NCBI GenBank assembly: GCA_905250885.1
Contig: CAJNOQ010001666.1
Span: 1 to 29,496 of the forward strand
Length of the DNA: 29,496 nt
DNA from: Didymodactylos carnosus
Taxonomy: Eukaryota; Rotifera; Eurotatoria; Philodinida; Philodinidae
Direction of reading: 5' to 3'
Position numbers and translations under genes: made by a program. The stretch's first letter is position 1, and every line of letters starts with the position of its first letter. Shown here piece after piece: positions 17,832 through 27,829 of the stretch. The notes under the pieces are model-generated. The model was not told the DNA's origin. It was given only the letters and a program-made list of their open reading frames with translations, and did no database searches.

Positions 17832-19735
17832 AGATCATTCAGCAATACTGTGTCGATTGTCGTGGCTAGAAAATATAGTTCGTGTTTTAGATTTTGTCTC
17901 ACATTGTGATAGAGATTTCACTGCAGAAAGTAATGTTAAAATATCCTTCTTTCCATTCCCACATTTACATTTAAGTGAGTCTACACACTTCCGTTTGTGC
18001 AGATAAAAGTTTGAAGGAGAAAAGCCAGACTTTAATCTCATAAAAAAGATTTCATCTCTTCTATTAGTCTAGTACTCTCCAGTTTACTCATATTACTAGA
18101 TATAGTCAATGAGTAGATGACAGCACCGTAGTTCAAAATTGATAGTAAACAAGATTTAAAAATAATTTCAAGTACCTTTTTAGTCAATAAATGCTTATGC
18201 AGTTTCATTAAGGCCTCCCACCCCTCTCCGAAATTAGCTCCAACACCATGCATTCGATCTTGACGAAACTTTCTAAAAATGTTAGGCACAATGAGTTACG
18301 GGAATGAAAAAACTTTGGCTGCAAGTCTTAGCGTTCAGGAGTTTTCCAGAGATCAAGGTTCAAAAAGGACCCTGATGTTTCAAGATTTTTTAACATACTT
18401 TAAGCTGGAGAGTTCGAGTTTGTTTTACAGACACCTAACTACATGGACTAACAGGAGCCGATTTTTTACTTAAGCCTTTATTGGTTTTCCAGGTAACCAA
18501 CAACCTTCTAAACCCGAAAAAGCCTTCCGGATTTTCTAAAAATCTTCTATTTGACAAAAAACAAGGACCTAATTCAAAAATCAGCGCCTGTCAGTCGATG
18601 TAGTTACTTTTCCTCTTTTAAACAAAAAAAGAATGAACCTTCTACGACAAACCGCTATTAAAAATCTTGGCACACACTTCAGGTATAACTTCCATGTAGA
18701 GAAAACGCTATAGTAACGCTGTATAAAATGCTCAATTTTAAGACTTCTAGGAAAATGCCTGTAACTTTTTGATGCAAGGTCATACAGAGTTGTGCGAGAT
18801 CTTATTTTCATCAAATACGTTTGCTCTACAAAGTTGTATTTTCAGAAAAATTTTAATTGCATACGTATCCAGGAAAAAGCTATTATCGACGATCCTGTTT
18901 TCCGGGACTCCTAGAAAACTTGCTCAAAATCCCCGAAAAAACAGTTTTGTAACAAAAAGGAATACAGATTCTGGAATTAGACACTTCAGGCTATGTTTCC
19001 ATGTGTTTATCTCAAAACCGATTTTTTGACCGAAAATCACCATTTCTGAGGGGAGGGGGGTCTTTAATCCTACAATAAACGGTACCTTAGAATGCACCTT
19101 TTCAATGTGATATGTCCACGACATGTCACGCGTAAAAACCGTACCTAAATATCTAACTACATCTCTTTGTGTAATCGAAGCACCATATGGTGCCATATTA
19201 GGGATGGTAAGGTTGATGATTTCTTACAATAATAACCCGAACTAAAAGTTATTGCTTCCTTCACACTAAGCCTAATTTAAAGGAATATGCCATTTCTCTG
19301 ACCACTCTTGTATTCTACTGACTAAATCTCCATGTAACTTTAGCGCACAATTTAGAGGATCATCCTCATGATTTATTAAAAATACATAGTCTGCAAATAA
19401 TCTCGCAGTACTTGCTATACCGTTTGGTAGATCATCTTTATAAACTAAGAACAATGGAGGATCAATGATTGTTCCTCGTGGTACTTCTTTTGTGACCTGT
19501 GAAAATAAATTAGTCGTGCTATCCTTTGCTACAAAACCAGATTGAAATGACGATAAAGGTTTATTCTTAACAAGATGATTAAATAACGCTTGTGGGCTAA
19601 TCTTTCTGAAATTTTCGATAAAGCTGGCAATAAGGTTATAGGACGATAATTTGATGGATATAAAAAATCACCACTTTATATAACGGATTTATCGTACCAT
19701 TTTTCCAACGCTTAGGAAAAACACACTCTCAAATG
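17832..19735 (-). pseudogene. CR1/Jockey-like reverse transcriptase, split by an insert
   Basis: Reading from 19735: FPKRWKNGTINPLYK, then PSNYRPITLLPALSKI (early RT block), a frameshift, then KPLSSFQSGFVAKDSTTN and KEVPRGTIIDPPLFLVYKDD. The catalytic box reads ARLFADYVFLI: the second aspartate of FADD is replaced by tyrosine, which abolishes activity. WSEKWHIPLN, RDVVRYLGTVFTRDMSWTYH and FIVGLK follow, after which coding is interrupted at about 19050 and resumes at 18290 with NIFRKFRQDRM. LLSILNYGAVIYS and the C-terminal KCVDSLKCKCG cysteine motif end the protein. Sequence between PLN and RDVV is partly lost. It is a relative of the plus-strand remnant at 16262 but not a close copy. Confidence 0.75.
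18290..19050. mobile_element. 0.76-kb non-coding insert in the RT gene
   Basis: It separates FIVGLK from NIFRKFRQDRM of the surrounding reverse transcriptase. It has no coding similarity of its own. It contains the inverted pair CTAACAGGAGCCGATTTT (18448) and AAAATCAGCGCCTGTCAG-like sequence (18576), and its right end is G-rich (GGGGAGGGGGG near 19050). No terminal inverted repeat or target duplication was identified, so the class is open; the edges are good to perhaps 20 bp. Confidence 0.5.
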
Positions 19736-20093
19736 ACTCGTAGACTAGTTGTTAGTGTGTATAGGGGTATCTATTTTATATACTCTTTATTCTCATTGTC
19801 ATGTTTCAACGTCAAAGGTATCTCCATCAGACTAAATAGAACAAAGTGAACAAAAATATAATCAGTTGCACTCTGTATATCTGATAGTGCTGACCAAAAA
19901 GACAGCGGACGTAACGTACTAAAGAGACAACGACCAGTTATTATTTTCTTCATCAGTACTATCACATAAATATGGTTGAACTAATTATATATGCAATATT
20001 TCTGGGAAGTAAACATGATTCTTCTAAAGACCACTTTTTCAAAATTTATTATGTTTTATTGCTAAAACTATTGCCATACAAGTATAGAAAAAA
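19736..20093. other. spacer, no gene seen
   Basis: AT-rich sequence between the RT remnant and the hAT remnant. The open frame at 19771-19965 shows no domain. Confidence 0.4.
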
Positions 20094-20656
20094 CTATGGC
20101 TGTGTTAATGCTATTACCTGTCCAGTTATTGGTGTACTTAGTTTATCTTTCAAAAATACTGATAAACTTAAAGACTCTGGACTTAATCTTGTTCTTCCTT
20201 TACGGCCGTAAAATGAAGATAAGCTAAATGCACTTTCTGATGCTACACTTGTACTAGGAACTGCCAAAACGTTTTGGATATTTGTGCGAGTATAAGGAAC
20301 ACAGTTTCGTTTAATTTCCAAAACAATAATGGTTTTTTCCCAAGTTCTTCATTTAATGAGTATTTTAATGCTAATGCTTTATAATCTTTTAACTCTTCTG
20401 CTAATGACGTGATTGCGCTGGGGTAAGAGTCACTATTGACGCATTCTAAAAATTGCTGAAATATACTTGGTTTAATTTTTTCCATTTTAACATTGTCTTT
20501 TTTTTTTGTGGTTGTTGTTATTGGAGTAGAACGTGATCCTTGTATTTGCGTGGTTTTACACTCAGCGCCGTACTTTTGTTTAATTTCTCGCTCAACAGCG
20601 GCACGTTCATCCATCGTCATCACTGATAAGCCAATTGGATTGAAATAAGAATAGAA
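20094..20656 (-). pseudogene. hAT transposase C-terminal fragment
   Basis: Reading from 20656 just after an AG preceded by T-rich sequence, the frame gives YSYFNPIGLSVMTMDERAAV, then KPLLFWKLNETV. After a frameshift near 20305 comes the hAT dimerisation (hATC) domain: YTRTNIQNVLAVPSTSVASE, SAFSLSSFYGRKGRTRLSPE, then LSLSVFLKDKL. The order FW..., LAVPSTS.ASE..FS and R.RLSPE is the family signature; this domain dimerises the transposase. The upstream DNA-binding and catalytic parts are not found in the next kilobase. It is a dead last-exon fragment. Confidence 0.75.
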
Positions 20657-21418
20657 CTAAACAAATCGAACAAAAAAATCAGCTATAGAAGGATGAAGAG
20701 TCTCATTTCAATAAAAACCAATAGGTAAGATTCTGCGAAACTGTATAACTTCAGTTCAAGTTTATGAATTGAATTTGGCACATAATCTCAGCTATATAGT
20801 GAGAAGACCCATCGCTAGACTATTAAAATGCAGTTGACTGGTTACTACAGTTATTACATAACCTTCTCTCTTCAGTTGAAGCGGCCATAAATCCAGTATA
20901 AAGTTTCTTTTCTTTCCATTAGACACTCGGAGAATTTTATTTTTTCAGTTACTTTTAATATTGCCCATTGATCCGTATACACACGTTAAAGTTGTGCAAA
21001 TTGACGGCAGTGATACATTGTTCTGCCATGTAATTAAATTGTATTTCTTAGTCTAACTTGTGAAACCATAAGCCGTAGAAAAATTATACTAATACTACTA
21101 TTCATTTCAAAATAGAATGACTCCTAAATAGTTTTACTGCAAAAAAATAATTCAGAGCAAGAGAACAAATTGCTCGAACACATATAGTCTCTCTTAGTAC
21201 GTTTTATGATGAAGCAACAGCTCTAGCGGAACTAAGAAAGAATTGAGAACGCTCTTTTGTCTTCCTCATTCTCGATCGATTTAAGAGCAAGGACGAAGGT
21301 GGACGAAAGAAGTAAGCAAGAATGTATTCTACTGTGACAAATATGTAAGAATAAGGTGATCGACTGAAATTTATTATAGGCATATGTCTAGCAGCGTTCT
21401 AACGATAATAAGACTTTC
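20657..21418. other. 760-bp non-coding stretch
   Basis: No domain, RNA or clear repeat was seen. TAGGCATATG near 21377 precedes the CCAAAC array by about 45 bp and resembles the microelement head motif. Confidence 0.4.
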
Positions 21419-21545
21419 GTTGGGTTTGGTGACCAAACCAAACTCAAACTGTTTGGGGTCACAAACCCCAAATCTTCACCAAACCCAAACCCACTAAACA
21501 CAAATCCGACCCAAATCCAAACTAACTCGGTACAAAACCCAAACT
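21419..21545. repeat. CCAAAC / GTTTGG word array
   Basis: A degenerate array of CCAAAC and AAACCC words on the plus strand with a few GTTTGG complements at its left, forming TTTGGTGACCAAA, CAAACTGTTTG and a GGGGT...ACCCC pair. The composition (almost no G after 21470) differs sharply from the flanks. It is a telomere-like or microsatellite pattern but with variable spacing. Confidence 0.6.
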
Positions 21546-21565
21546 ATTTCCTTCGAATTAATGAA

Positions 21566-22417
21566 ATGACAGATCAGATTTTCGTACAATTCTGTGAAAT
21601 TGGATCAGGAATAAATAGTTATAATGACTTCTCTGAAAAATCGTTTTTTCTTTCTCTTATGTCGGTAACCAAAGGGTTAATTAAAGATCTATCAAAACTC
21701 GTTGGTGCTAACCGCAGTAATTCAATTAGGGCAGTATTAATATCATATAAAGAAATTGTTGAAACACTTAATGATTTAAGTGTAAAATAATAAAGAAGCT
21801 AAATCATGTTTTATCGGTGGAAACCTTTTCAAAAAATTAAAATCATTCACCTTTTATATAACACTTACTATTTCCGAAGAATTTATTTTAATCACTAAAT
21901 GCACTAATTATTCATTTATAGAAGCCGCAAATGTTTGTTTTAACAATAATTGATATTTTAAACGATACAACTAATTTACTTGATCAATTAAGTGCTAATA
22001 ATGCGACCATGGATTCAATTTTATCAGTAAATATAAAGTATTATTCATTTTGCTGAATTAAGCCTAATACAAACATCGCTAATTCCTATATGGCAGAAAA
22101 TGATCTTTCAAAATTAAATGTTAAAATGGATTTAGATGATGCGTTTGTTCGAATATAGCGACGAACGAAAACATGAGCATCAATGTACGACGTTTATCGT
22201 GAAATTTGCCTTCTCTTCTTTTATTTATAGGCAAGAGTACTTTCTTACAATACTTTCTAAAATTATCAACAGTATGAATGAAGAAAGAACAGTATGCAGT
22301 ATGAATGAAGAATTGAAAGATGATTTAACAACTTTGAGTGAAAAGTTAAAATGGTTTGCACATTTATCACCTAAGTTTATTCATGTATTTGCAATAAATG
22401 ATGCAAAACAATTATAA
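21566..22417 (+). CDS. unrecognised all-helical protein, four-exon model
   Basis: Four segments keep one reading frame: 21566-21781, 21922-22026, 22063-22142 and 22231-22417, joined by GT...AG introns of 140, 36 and 88 nt. The 36-nt intron is shorter than most spliceosomes accept, so that junction may be wrong or decayed. The product, about 195 residues, is rich in L, S, N, K and predicted helices (SVTKGLIKDLSKLVGANRSN, IDILNDTTNLLDQLSANNAT, LKDDLTTLSEKLKWFAHLSP) and ends FAINDAKQL. A duplicated SMNEE occurs in exon 4. There is no signal peptide or transmembrane segment. I do not recognise the family. The word array before it cuts off any promoter or 5' exon, so the model may be 5'-incomplete. 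Frame retention across junctions is the main argument for a gene. Confidence 0.4.
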
Positions 22418-22474
22418 AAACTGATTCCAGCTCTCGACTATGATGGACTTTTATTTTTTGAATTTCAGTTAATA

Positions 22475-22756
22475 GGCATCTAGCAAAATTGGAGATATCT
22501 CTTCTCGCATATGCACGACGTATATCTTCAAGATATACGTGTATATATCTATTAATGACAGATATTCTCTTTTCTCTTTTGCAGTGTGAAGAAGGAGAAA
22601 AAGTCAGTGCAGCGTTCTTTTCATTCACCATTTTATTCTTTCAACACTTTTTTAAACTTCTTTTTTCTTCCTCGTTCCTTTTAGGTCACACATATTGCAA
22701 TGTTCGCACACGCATATCTTGTGCTAGTAGAGATATCTTCAATTTTGCTAGATGCC
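22475..22756. mobile_element. 282-bp foldback MITE
   Basis: The termini GGCATCTAGCAAAATTG (22475) and its complement ending at 22756 match for about 26 bp with one mismatch (continuing through GAGATATCT), and looser pairing extends further inward. There is no coding content. Flanking sequence on both sides also pairs weakly (AATTTC and GAAATT), so the true terminus may lie a few bases farther out. It sits just beyond the stop codon of the helical gene. Confidence 0.65.
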
Positions 22757-22818
22757 CATTGAAATTTCAAATTTCAAATTGTATTGATATGAATCAAGCG
22801 CATCATTTAATGAAATGA

Positions 22819-23040
22819 AACAATGGACATTTAAGAGCACACTTAGTTTTCAAATATTTGTTAACAATTCCGGTATCCATTGCTACTAATGAACGATCAT
22901 CTTCAAAATTAAAAATTATCATAGAACAACCATGTCAAACGAAAGATTTTTTCATTTAGTGTTATGTGCCATCGAGAAAGGTAAATTAGATCAATTAGAT
23001 TTTGCTGCTTGAGCTAGTGATTAGGGTAAAATAAAAGACA
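22819..23040 (+). pseudogene. hAT transposase C-terminus, second family
   Basis: It reads NNGHLRAHLVFKYLLTIPVS, then IATNERSSSKLKII, the hATC core (L.TIPV..A..ERS.SKLK). After a frameshift it reads MSNERFFHLVLCAIEKGKLD and QLDFAA, the end of the dimerisation helix bundle, with stops TGA and TAG in the tail. In the wording ERSxSKLK it resembles zinc-finger-MYM-type hAT proteins and is clearly different from the hAT remnant at 20094. Only the last domain is left. Confidence 0.7.
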
Positions 23041-23950
23041 GCTCAAGCAAACATCACCTATGGGAAAAATCTAGATACATTTCATCTATAACCAGGCGAT
23101 ACACGACTAGTTGCCATCTAGCTTACTAGTTGGAAAAGGGACTTTTAACTAGCTACGTCTGCATGTGTAACTAGCAATAGTCAAACTGATCGATTATCGG
23201 TTGATAAGCGGTAATTGCAACTAGAGGAAATCTAACAATCACCCGATTCAGTCGGCGATAAATTGAGCACGTGTTTCGTCTCAAATCATGCCAACACCAA
23301 AATAACTAACAGAGAATTGATAATACCGAAAAATAATAGGAAACTACCAAAAAATATGCTCAACTTCTTTGAAATAGAATATAAACGATGAATAAATTCA
23401 TTGTCCGCAGCGGTTAGTATTAGACTGTCAATATCGGTGCTTAAAATTATCAAAATCTATAGGATCTAGTTTCATTAGCAAACTTCACCAGTTTTAAATG
23501 ACCGCGAAAACTTTGATCATTGCTCATCGAACAAGGGTATTCATGATGAGCAAAATTAGAAAATACATTATCCTCCGCCTATCATGACCCGAAGAGAAAG
23601 TCGAAAAGTCATGGTGGTCAAAAAGAGTTTCTTTAACAGCTGAATACAAGAGAAGAAAATATGAGAGCTACATATCTCAAAAACTAAAAAGGGTCTTTTT
23701 CTGGGAAATACATTAGTATATAGTACAACTTGTATAGTCCAAACTAGTATAACTAGTGAAAATGGACTCTCTTTAGTTAATTTAAGTTTAATTGGCATAG
23801 TTGGCAGAATATCGGATGAGCATTTCTTCTTTTTGACATCGAATAAATGAATATAAAGATTAAAATACAAATTTGTCTTGTCTATAAAGAGAAATAAAGT
23901 TTTACACACATATATACGAGCACATAAGAAAAAAAATAGGACAAAACGAG
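23041..23950. other. non-coding, contains one dispersed repeat
   Basis: No gene was recognised. It holds copy 2 of the 73-bp repeat at 23662-23734. The minus-strand frame at 23568-23909 has no domain. Confidence 0.4.
23662..23734 (+). repeat. 73-bp dispersed repeat, copy 2
   Basis: Gap-free match to 2882-2954 on the same strand, 21 kb away. The flanks differ completely on both sides. Confidence 0.65.
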
Positions 23951-24170
23951 AAAAGATCTCGGAAATATCGCGGATTAGATCTCGATTGACTTAGTTGTAT
24001 AAAAAAACATGGAAAAGATCTCGATTTTTAAAAATAATTTTTTTTATTTCAAAATCATGGAATGGATCTCGGAAAAATATGTAATACATCTCAATTCAGT
24101 TAATTGGATTGAAAACATGGAAGAGATCTTGGTTGTTTTTTGCACACAAGTGTATAACTAACACAATACT
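23951..24170 (+). repeat. MULE left TIR
   Basis: It pairs with 26297-26515. It carries several GAGATC/GATCTC motifs about 40-60 bp apart, possibly transposase-binding units. Confidence 0.8.
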
Positions 24171-24175
24171 ATGCT

Positions 24176-24258
24176 TAATTGATGATATTTTCTCTATATA
24201 ATATTTCTTAATTGATGATCATATTTTCCTTAATTAATCATCAATTAAGAAAATTGTT
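24176..24258. repeat. AATTGATGAT inverted and direct repeats
   Basis: TTAATTGATGAT occurs twice and its complement ATCATCAATTAAG follows, giving a small AT-rich foldback just inside the left TIR of the MULE. Confidence 0.5.
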
Positions 24259-24470
24259 TAATACGATCATTTGTGCCAATCAAGAACAACTAAAAATAAT
24301 CCCAGATGCTGATGCTATTAAGGCCAAACATACTGTTGTGTTAGTGGAAGAATAAAAGGCAAAATCGTTTGTTTTTGAGCACCACATTATTCGCTCATTT
24401 ATTAAAAATTACATATCGTCGTAAAAGAATCATATAAAAATCAAAGAATTATTTTTTCTATTGTTTTCTG

Positions 24471-26133
24471 CCATGTCTCGTCGAACTTGGCAAGAGATTT
24501 CATCAGGTAGTAATAAAGATTATCTTTTAACATTAATTAAGCAACATAATGTTTGTACAGATCGTACTGAACCATGCAAGAATTATCTATCAATAACATA
24601 CAAAGTTCAGAATATAAAAAATTTTCTGCATGTTCATATCAATTAAAAGCCAAACAACATGTAGATGAAACATACCAATTATATTCCTCATCATGTCATA
24701 ATCATCAACAACGCGCTGATAGTAATCGTTTATTATCACCTATTCGTCACAATATTCGTTAAATGACAGATAATGGATTAACAGCTGTACAAATTTAAAA
24801 GGTAATGGAAGTATTACATCCAGATCTTTTCATTGATTCAAAAATCAAAAGTGCTGTTGAATATAAACAACAACAAAATCGTTGTCGTATAAAATTCATT
24901 GAAAAATTATATTCGTGGTGTTCTCAACGTAATACATATCCGTCAGTTGATAAAAAATACATGACGTTTTCGTACTATATTTTGAAGCTGTGGATGTAAA
25001 TAATACATTTATTTGTTTAACTACACGTCAATTACTTTCAACATGTAAACATTCCTCTGTATTATATATTGACTGTACATATAAAGTCACAGCTAACGAG
25101 TTACCATTATTAGTCTTTGGTACATCAGATTTCAATCGTCGATTTTATCCTATGGATGTATGTTTAATATCTTCAGATGAGTCATTTGAAACATTCAAAA
25201 TTTTTTTTCGTGATATTCAAGTTTGGGCATCGACTATCAATAATCAAGCATATACAGTATCACATGTTATGGGAGATGGTGCAGCAGGTATTACGGGTGC
25301 CATGTGTGAATTACCATTAGCGAGTCGTTTAATGTGCTGGGTACATGTCATCCGTAAAGTTCGTAGACATGGAACATTAATTAAAAATAAAGATAAATTT
25401 TATTAGTTGAACAAGATATTATGCAATTACAACTATCATTTAGTGATCAAATATTTGTCACAGCAGCCAGTCTTATGATTAAGAAATGGAAATTAGATAA
25501 AGAATTAGAAAAATTCACGGACTATTTTGAACAACAATAGTTGACCGTATTAAGTTTTTGGTATGAAGGTGCCTGTATTTTAACGTCATCAACAAATAAT
25601 GGTTTGGAAAGCTTAAATGGTCGAATAAAATAACATCATACAATGCTGCACAAATTACCACTATCTGCATTTTTACAAACGGCTGAACGAATGGTCAAAG
25701 ATTGATCTATTCAAAATGAACAAACACCATTTGCAACTCATATTACGTACAAAGATGATCTTGATTTAGAAGCAGTCGAATGGGTGAAAAAAATTGATAA
25801 AACACAAATATTACAATTGACTACATTTAACTTTGTGGTACCATCAAACGATCAAAAAATGAATACATTAACATGGGTTAATCTATTACATTCAATGGCA
25901 TGGGATTCATATGATCATTTTAACGATTGTCTTCATTCAGCACGTTTATTAGATTTTTCTTGTTTTTTACCACCAATATTTTGTACCTGTCGATATGGTC
26001 TCAAAGAATTTGCCTGTGTTCATGCAGCTGATATGATGATGTTATGGGGTACTCGGCAAATGCCGCAAGAAATTGAAAAACGTCGAGGAAAAGGTCGTCC
26101 GAAAAAAGTAAAATATCCATTATCAAAAGACTG
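24471..26133 (+). pseudogene. MULE transposase, FLYWCH - DDE - SWIM
   Basis: The N-terminal part shows a FLYWCH-like zinc finger (FSACSYQLKAKQH, then CHNHQQ). The catalytic core reads SSVLYIDCTYKV (first D), ELPLLVFGTSDFNRRFYPMD, VMGDGAAGITGAMC (second D), CWVHVIRKVRRH and TNNGLESLNGRIK (E). At the C-terminus is the SWIM finger FCTCRYGLKEFACVHA and a basic RRGKGRPKKVKY tail. The order is that of full-length MULE transposases. Frameshifts near 24590, 24975 and 25400 and in-frame stops at 24760, 24796, 25538, 25631 and 25703 inactivate it. Each of these five stops could come from one C-to-T change in CAA, CAG or CGA. All catalytic residues survive, so decay is recent. Confidence 0.8.
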
Positions 26134-26296
26134 ACATTATTATTAGGATTATTACTATCCTCATCGTCATCATATAATATCTCGGTTTCTGCGTTTATGT
26201 TTATTTGTTACAAATTCTCATAAACTTATACGTTGATTCCTTATGAATCACAAAAATAATCTGTATTAGGCCTCATTAATCTATGATAACAAGGAT

Positions 26297-26515
26297 AGTG
26301 TTGTGTTAGTTATAAACTTGTGCAAAAAACAACCGAGATTTCTTCCATGTTTTCAATCCAATTAACTGAATTGAGATGTATTACATATTTTTTCCGAGAT
26401 CCATTCCATGATTTTGAAATAAAAAAATTTATTTTTAAAAGTCGAGATCTTTTCCATATTTTTTTATACAACTAAGTTAATCGAGATCTAATCCGCGATA
26501 TTTCCGAGATCTTTT
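26297..26515 (-). repeat. MULE right TIR
   Basis: Reverse complement of 23951-24170 with few differences; it ends CCGAGATCTTTT. Confidence 0.8.
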
Positions 26516-27183
26516 AAATTCTTATCCAAAAAAATATGAGATGGAAGAAAAATAAGATCAAAGGAAAGAAAAGTGAACGCAGTGTGTTTGATGTCTACAA
26601 CTGAACATAGTGTAATATACCGTGAAAACCTTCGACGTAGCCACCGCATCCGAAAAATGGAGGGGGTCGACGAGATCTTTGCGCCGTACAACGTAACTCG
26701 TCGCGCTGATTCCGAATATATAAAAACCCCGAAGTAATCTATTCTAGAAAAAAAACTATCAAATTTTGATATGTACTAGATTTCCACTGTCGTTATCCAA
26801 TAGTTGCAGTCGAATAAAAATCTAGTAATCTAGATGAATCGGGCGATGTCAGATTTTCTTTTTACGCTTGGGAGAAGAATTGAACTTCTTGTCATTACGC
26901 ATTATTTTTAAATTCTTCTGTTTCTCATTTATTTATAAATCTTGACTGATGAAGATACAGTAATAGAAAGTCAATGACATAACAAAACACTATTAGTTCA
27001 GTGCAGCTCGTTTCTTGCGTTTCACGATATTATAAACGGAAAATATTTTTCGGCTTTCGTACTATATCGTGTGACTATTTTAAAAGATTCGCACTATGTC
27101 CGAAAGACATTCAGTTTTGCATATCCCCTATTTGCTACCCTAGGTATGTATACAATGTGAAACTTATCAATTTTATGACCTTA
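26516..27183. other. non-coding, one TATA-like box
   Basis: No gene was recognised. A good TATA string (ATATATAAAAACCCC, about 26716) follows a GC-richer stretch, but no start codon with a protein-like frame comes after it; it may be the promoter of a lost gene or element. Confidence 0.35.
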
Positions 27184-27223
27184 CCTCACGTTACCTAACC
27201 TGAGAATGTTAAGTAACGTGAGG
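27184..27223. repeat. 40-bp hairpin CCTCACGTTAC
   Basis: CCTCACGTTACCTAAC and GTTAAGTAACGTGAGG pair at 15 of 16 positions around an 8-base loop. Purine/pyrimidine TATATACATA repeats follow. There is no T-run after the stem, so it is not a terminator; probably a small MITE relic. Confidence 0.6.
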
Positions 27224-27450
27224 ATACCTATATACATACATATATATCTACATATACAGAAAAACGCGGAGTTCGATGGTTAATACTGATGATATCGTTT
27301 TACACTCTTTGATAAGTTTCAATTATTGAAGATTAAGCACAGATGTCATAAAGCAAATACGCCGCTAATGGGATCCACTAGTCAAAATATTATCATAATA
27401 CACCATACATAATGCTTACATGCCTAATACATGGGGGTGAGAGTGCTGAG
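27224..27450. other. spacer, no gene seen
   Basis: AT-rich. ATTAGGCATGTA occurs on the minus strand near 27420, close to the GGACTCG array and like the head motif of the microelements. Confidence 0.4.
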
Positions 27451-27829
27451 ACAGGTATGGGAGAATCCGTGGGGTACCGAGTCCGAGCCGAGTCACGAGT
27501 CCATTTCGAGTCCGGCAATCTTTTAGATTCTTTTCTGAAAAGGTTGGGTGGTTTATTTCTCTTTCTTAATTTACTGAGCTCTGGATAGATATTTGATTTT
27601 TAGAAAATAAGGTACTTTGCATGTCCGTCGCCAGAACAAAATTTTCAATTTCTTTTGAAACGGAAGATGTTGTTATTTCGCTTTTCATTTTTCTCTGTTC
27701 ATTTGTGTTAAAAGTTGAATAGATCGGACTCGAAATACAAAAAGTCAAGTCCGAGTCCTTCAAAAAAGTCTCTAGTCTGAGTCTGCCAAAAATCTTCTAG
27801 TTCGGACTCGGACTCGTCCATGCCTGGGC
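27451..27829. repeat. GGACTCG word arrays in inverted arrangement
   Basis: The left array (27475-27525) has ACCGAGTCCGAGCCGAGTC and further GAGTCC words. The right array (27720-27820) has CGGACTCG four or more times with GAGTCCGAG complements. The outer edges are AGGTATGG on the left and CCATGCCT on the right, so on opposite strands both begin AGGYATGG. About 190 bp of ordinary AT-rich sequence lies between. It looks like an element with word-array ends. Confidence 0.55.

Larger units (their letters stand above)
23951..26515 (+). mobile_element. MULE transposon with 220-bp terminal inverted repeats
   Basis: A 2.56-kb Mutator-like element. The left TIR 23951-24170 and right TIR 26297-26515 are reverse complements nearly throughout, starting AAAAGATCTCGGAAATATCG. 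GAGATC recurs through the TIRs. One decayed transposase lies between them on the plus strand. Both ends are present and the TIRs have stayed very alike, so the insertion is fairly young or its ends are kept by conversion. The 8-10 bp target duplication expected for MULEs is not visible in the flanks. Confidence 0.8.

Noticed and set aside
21419..21545. True telomere repeat
   Set aside because: Word spacing is irregular and complements are mixed in; the bdelloid telomere unit I know of (TGTGGG type) does not match.
24760..25705. TAA and TAG read as glutamine (ciliate-type code)
   Set aside because: A TGA also interrupts the same gene, frameshifts are present, and intact genes (MFS, DUF3494) end in TAA.
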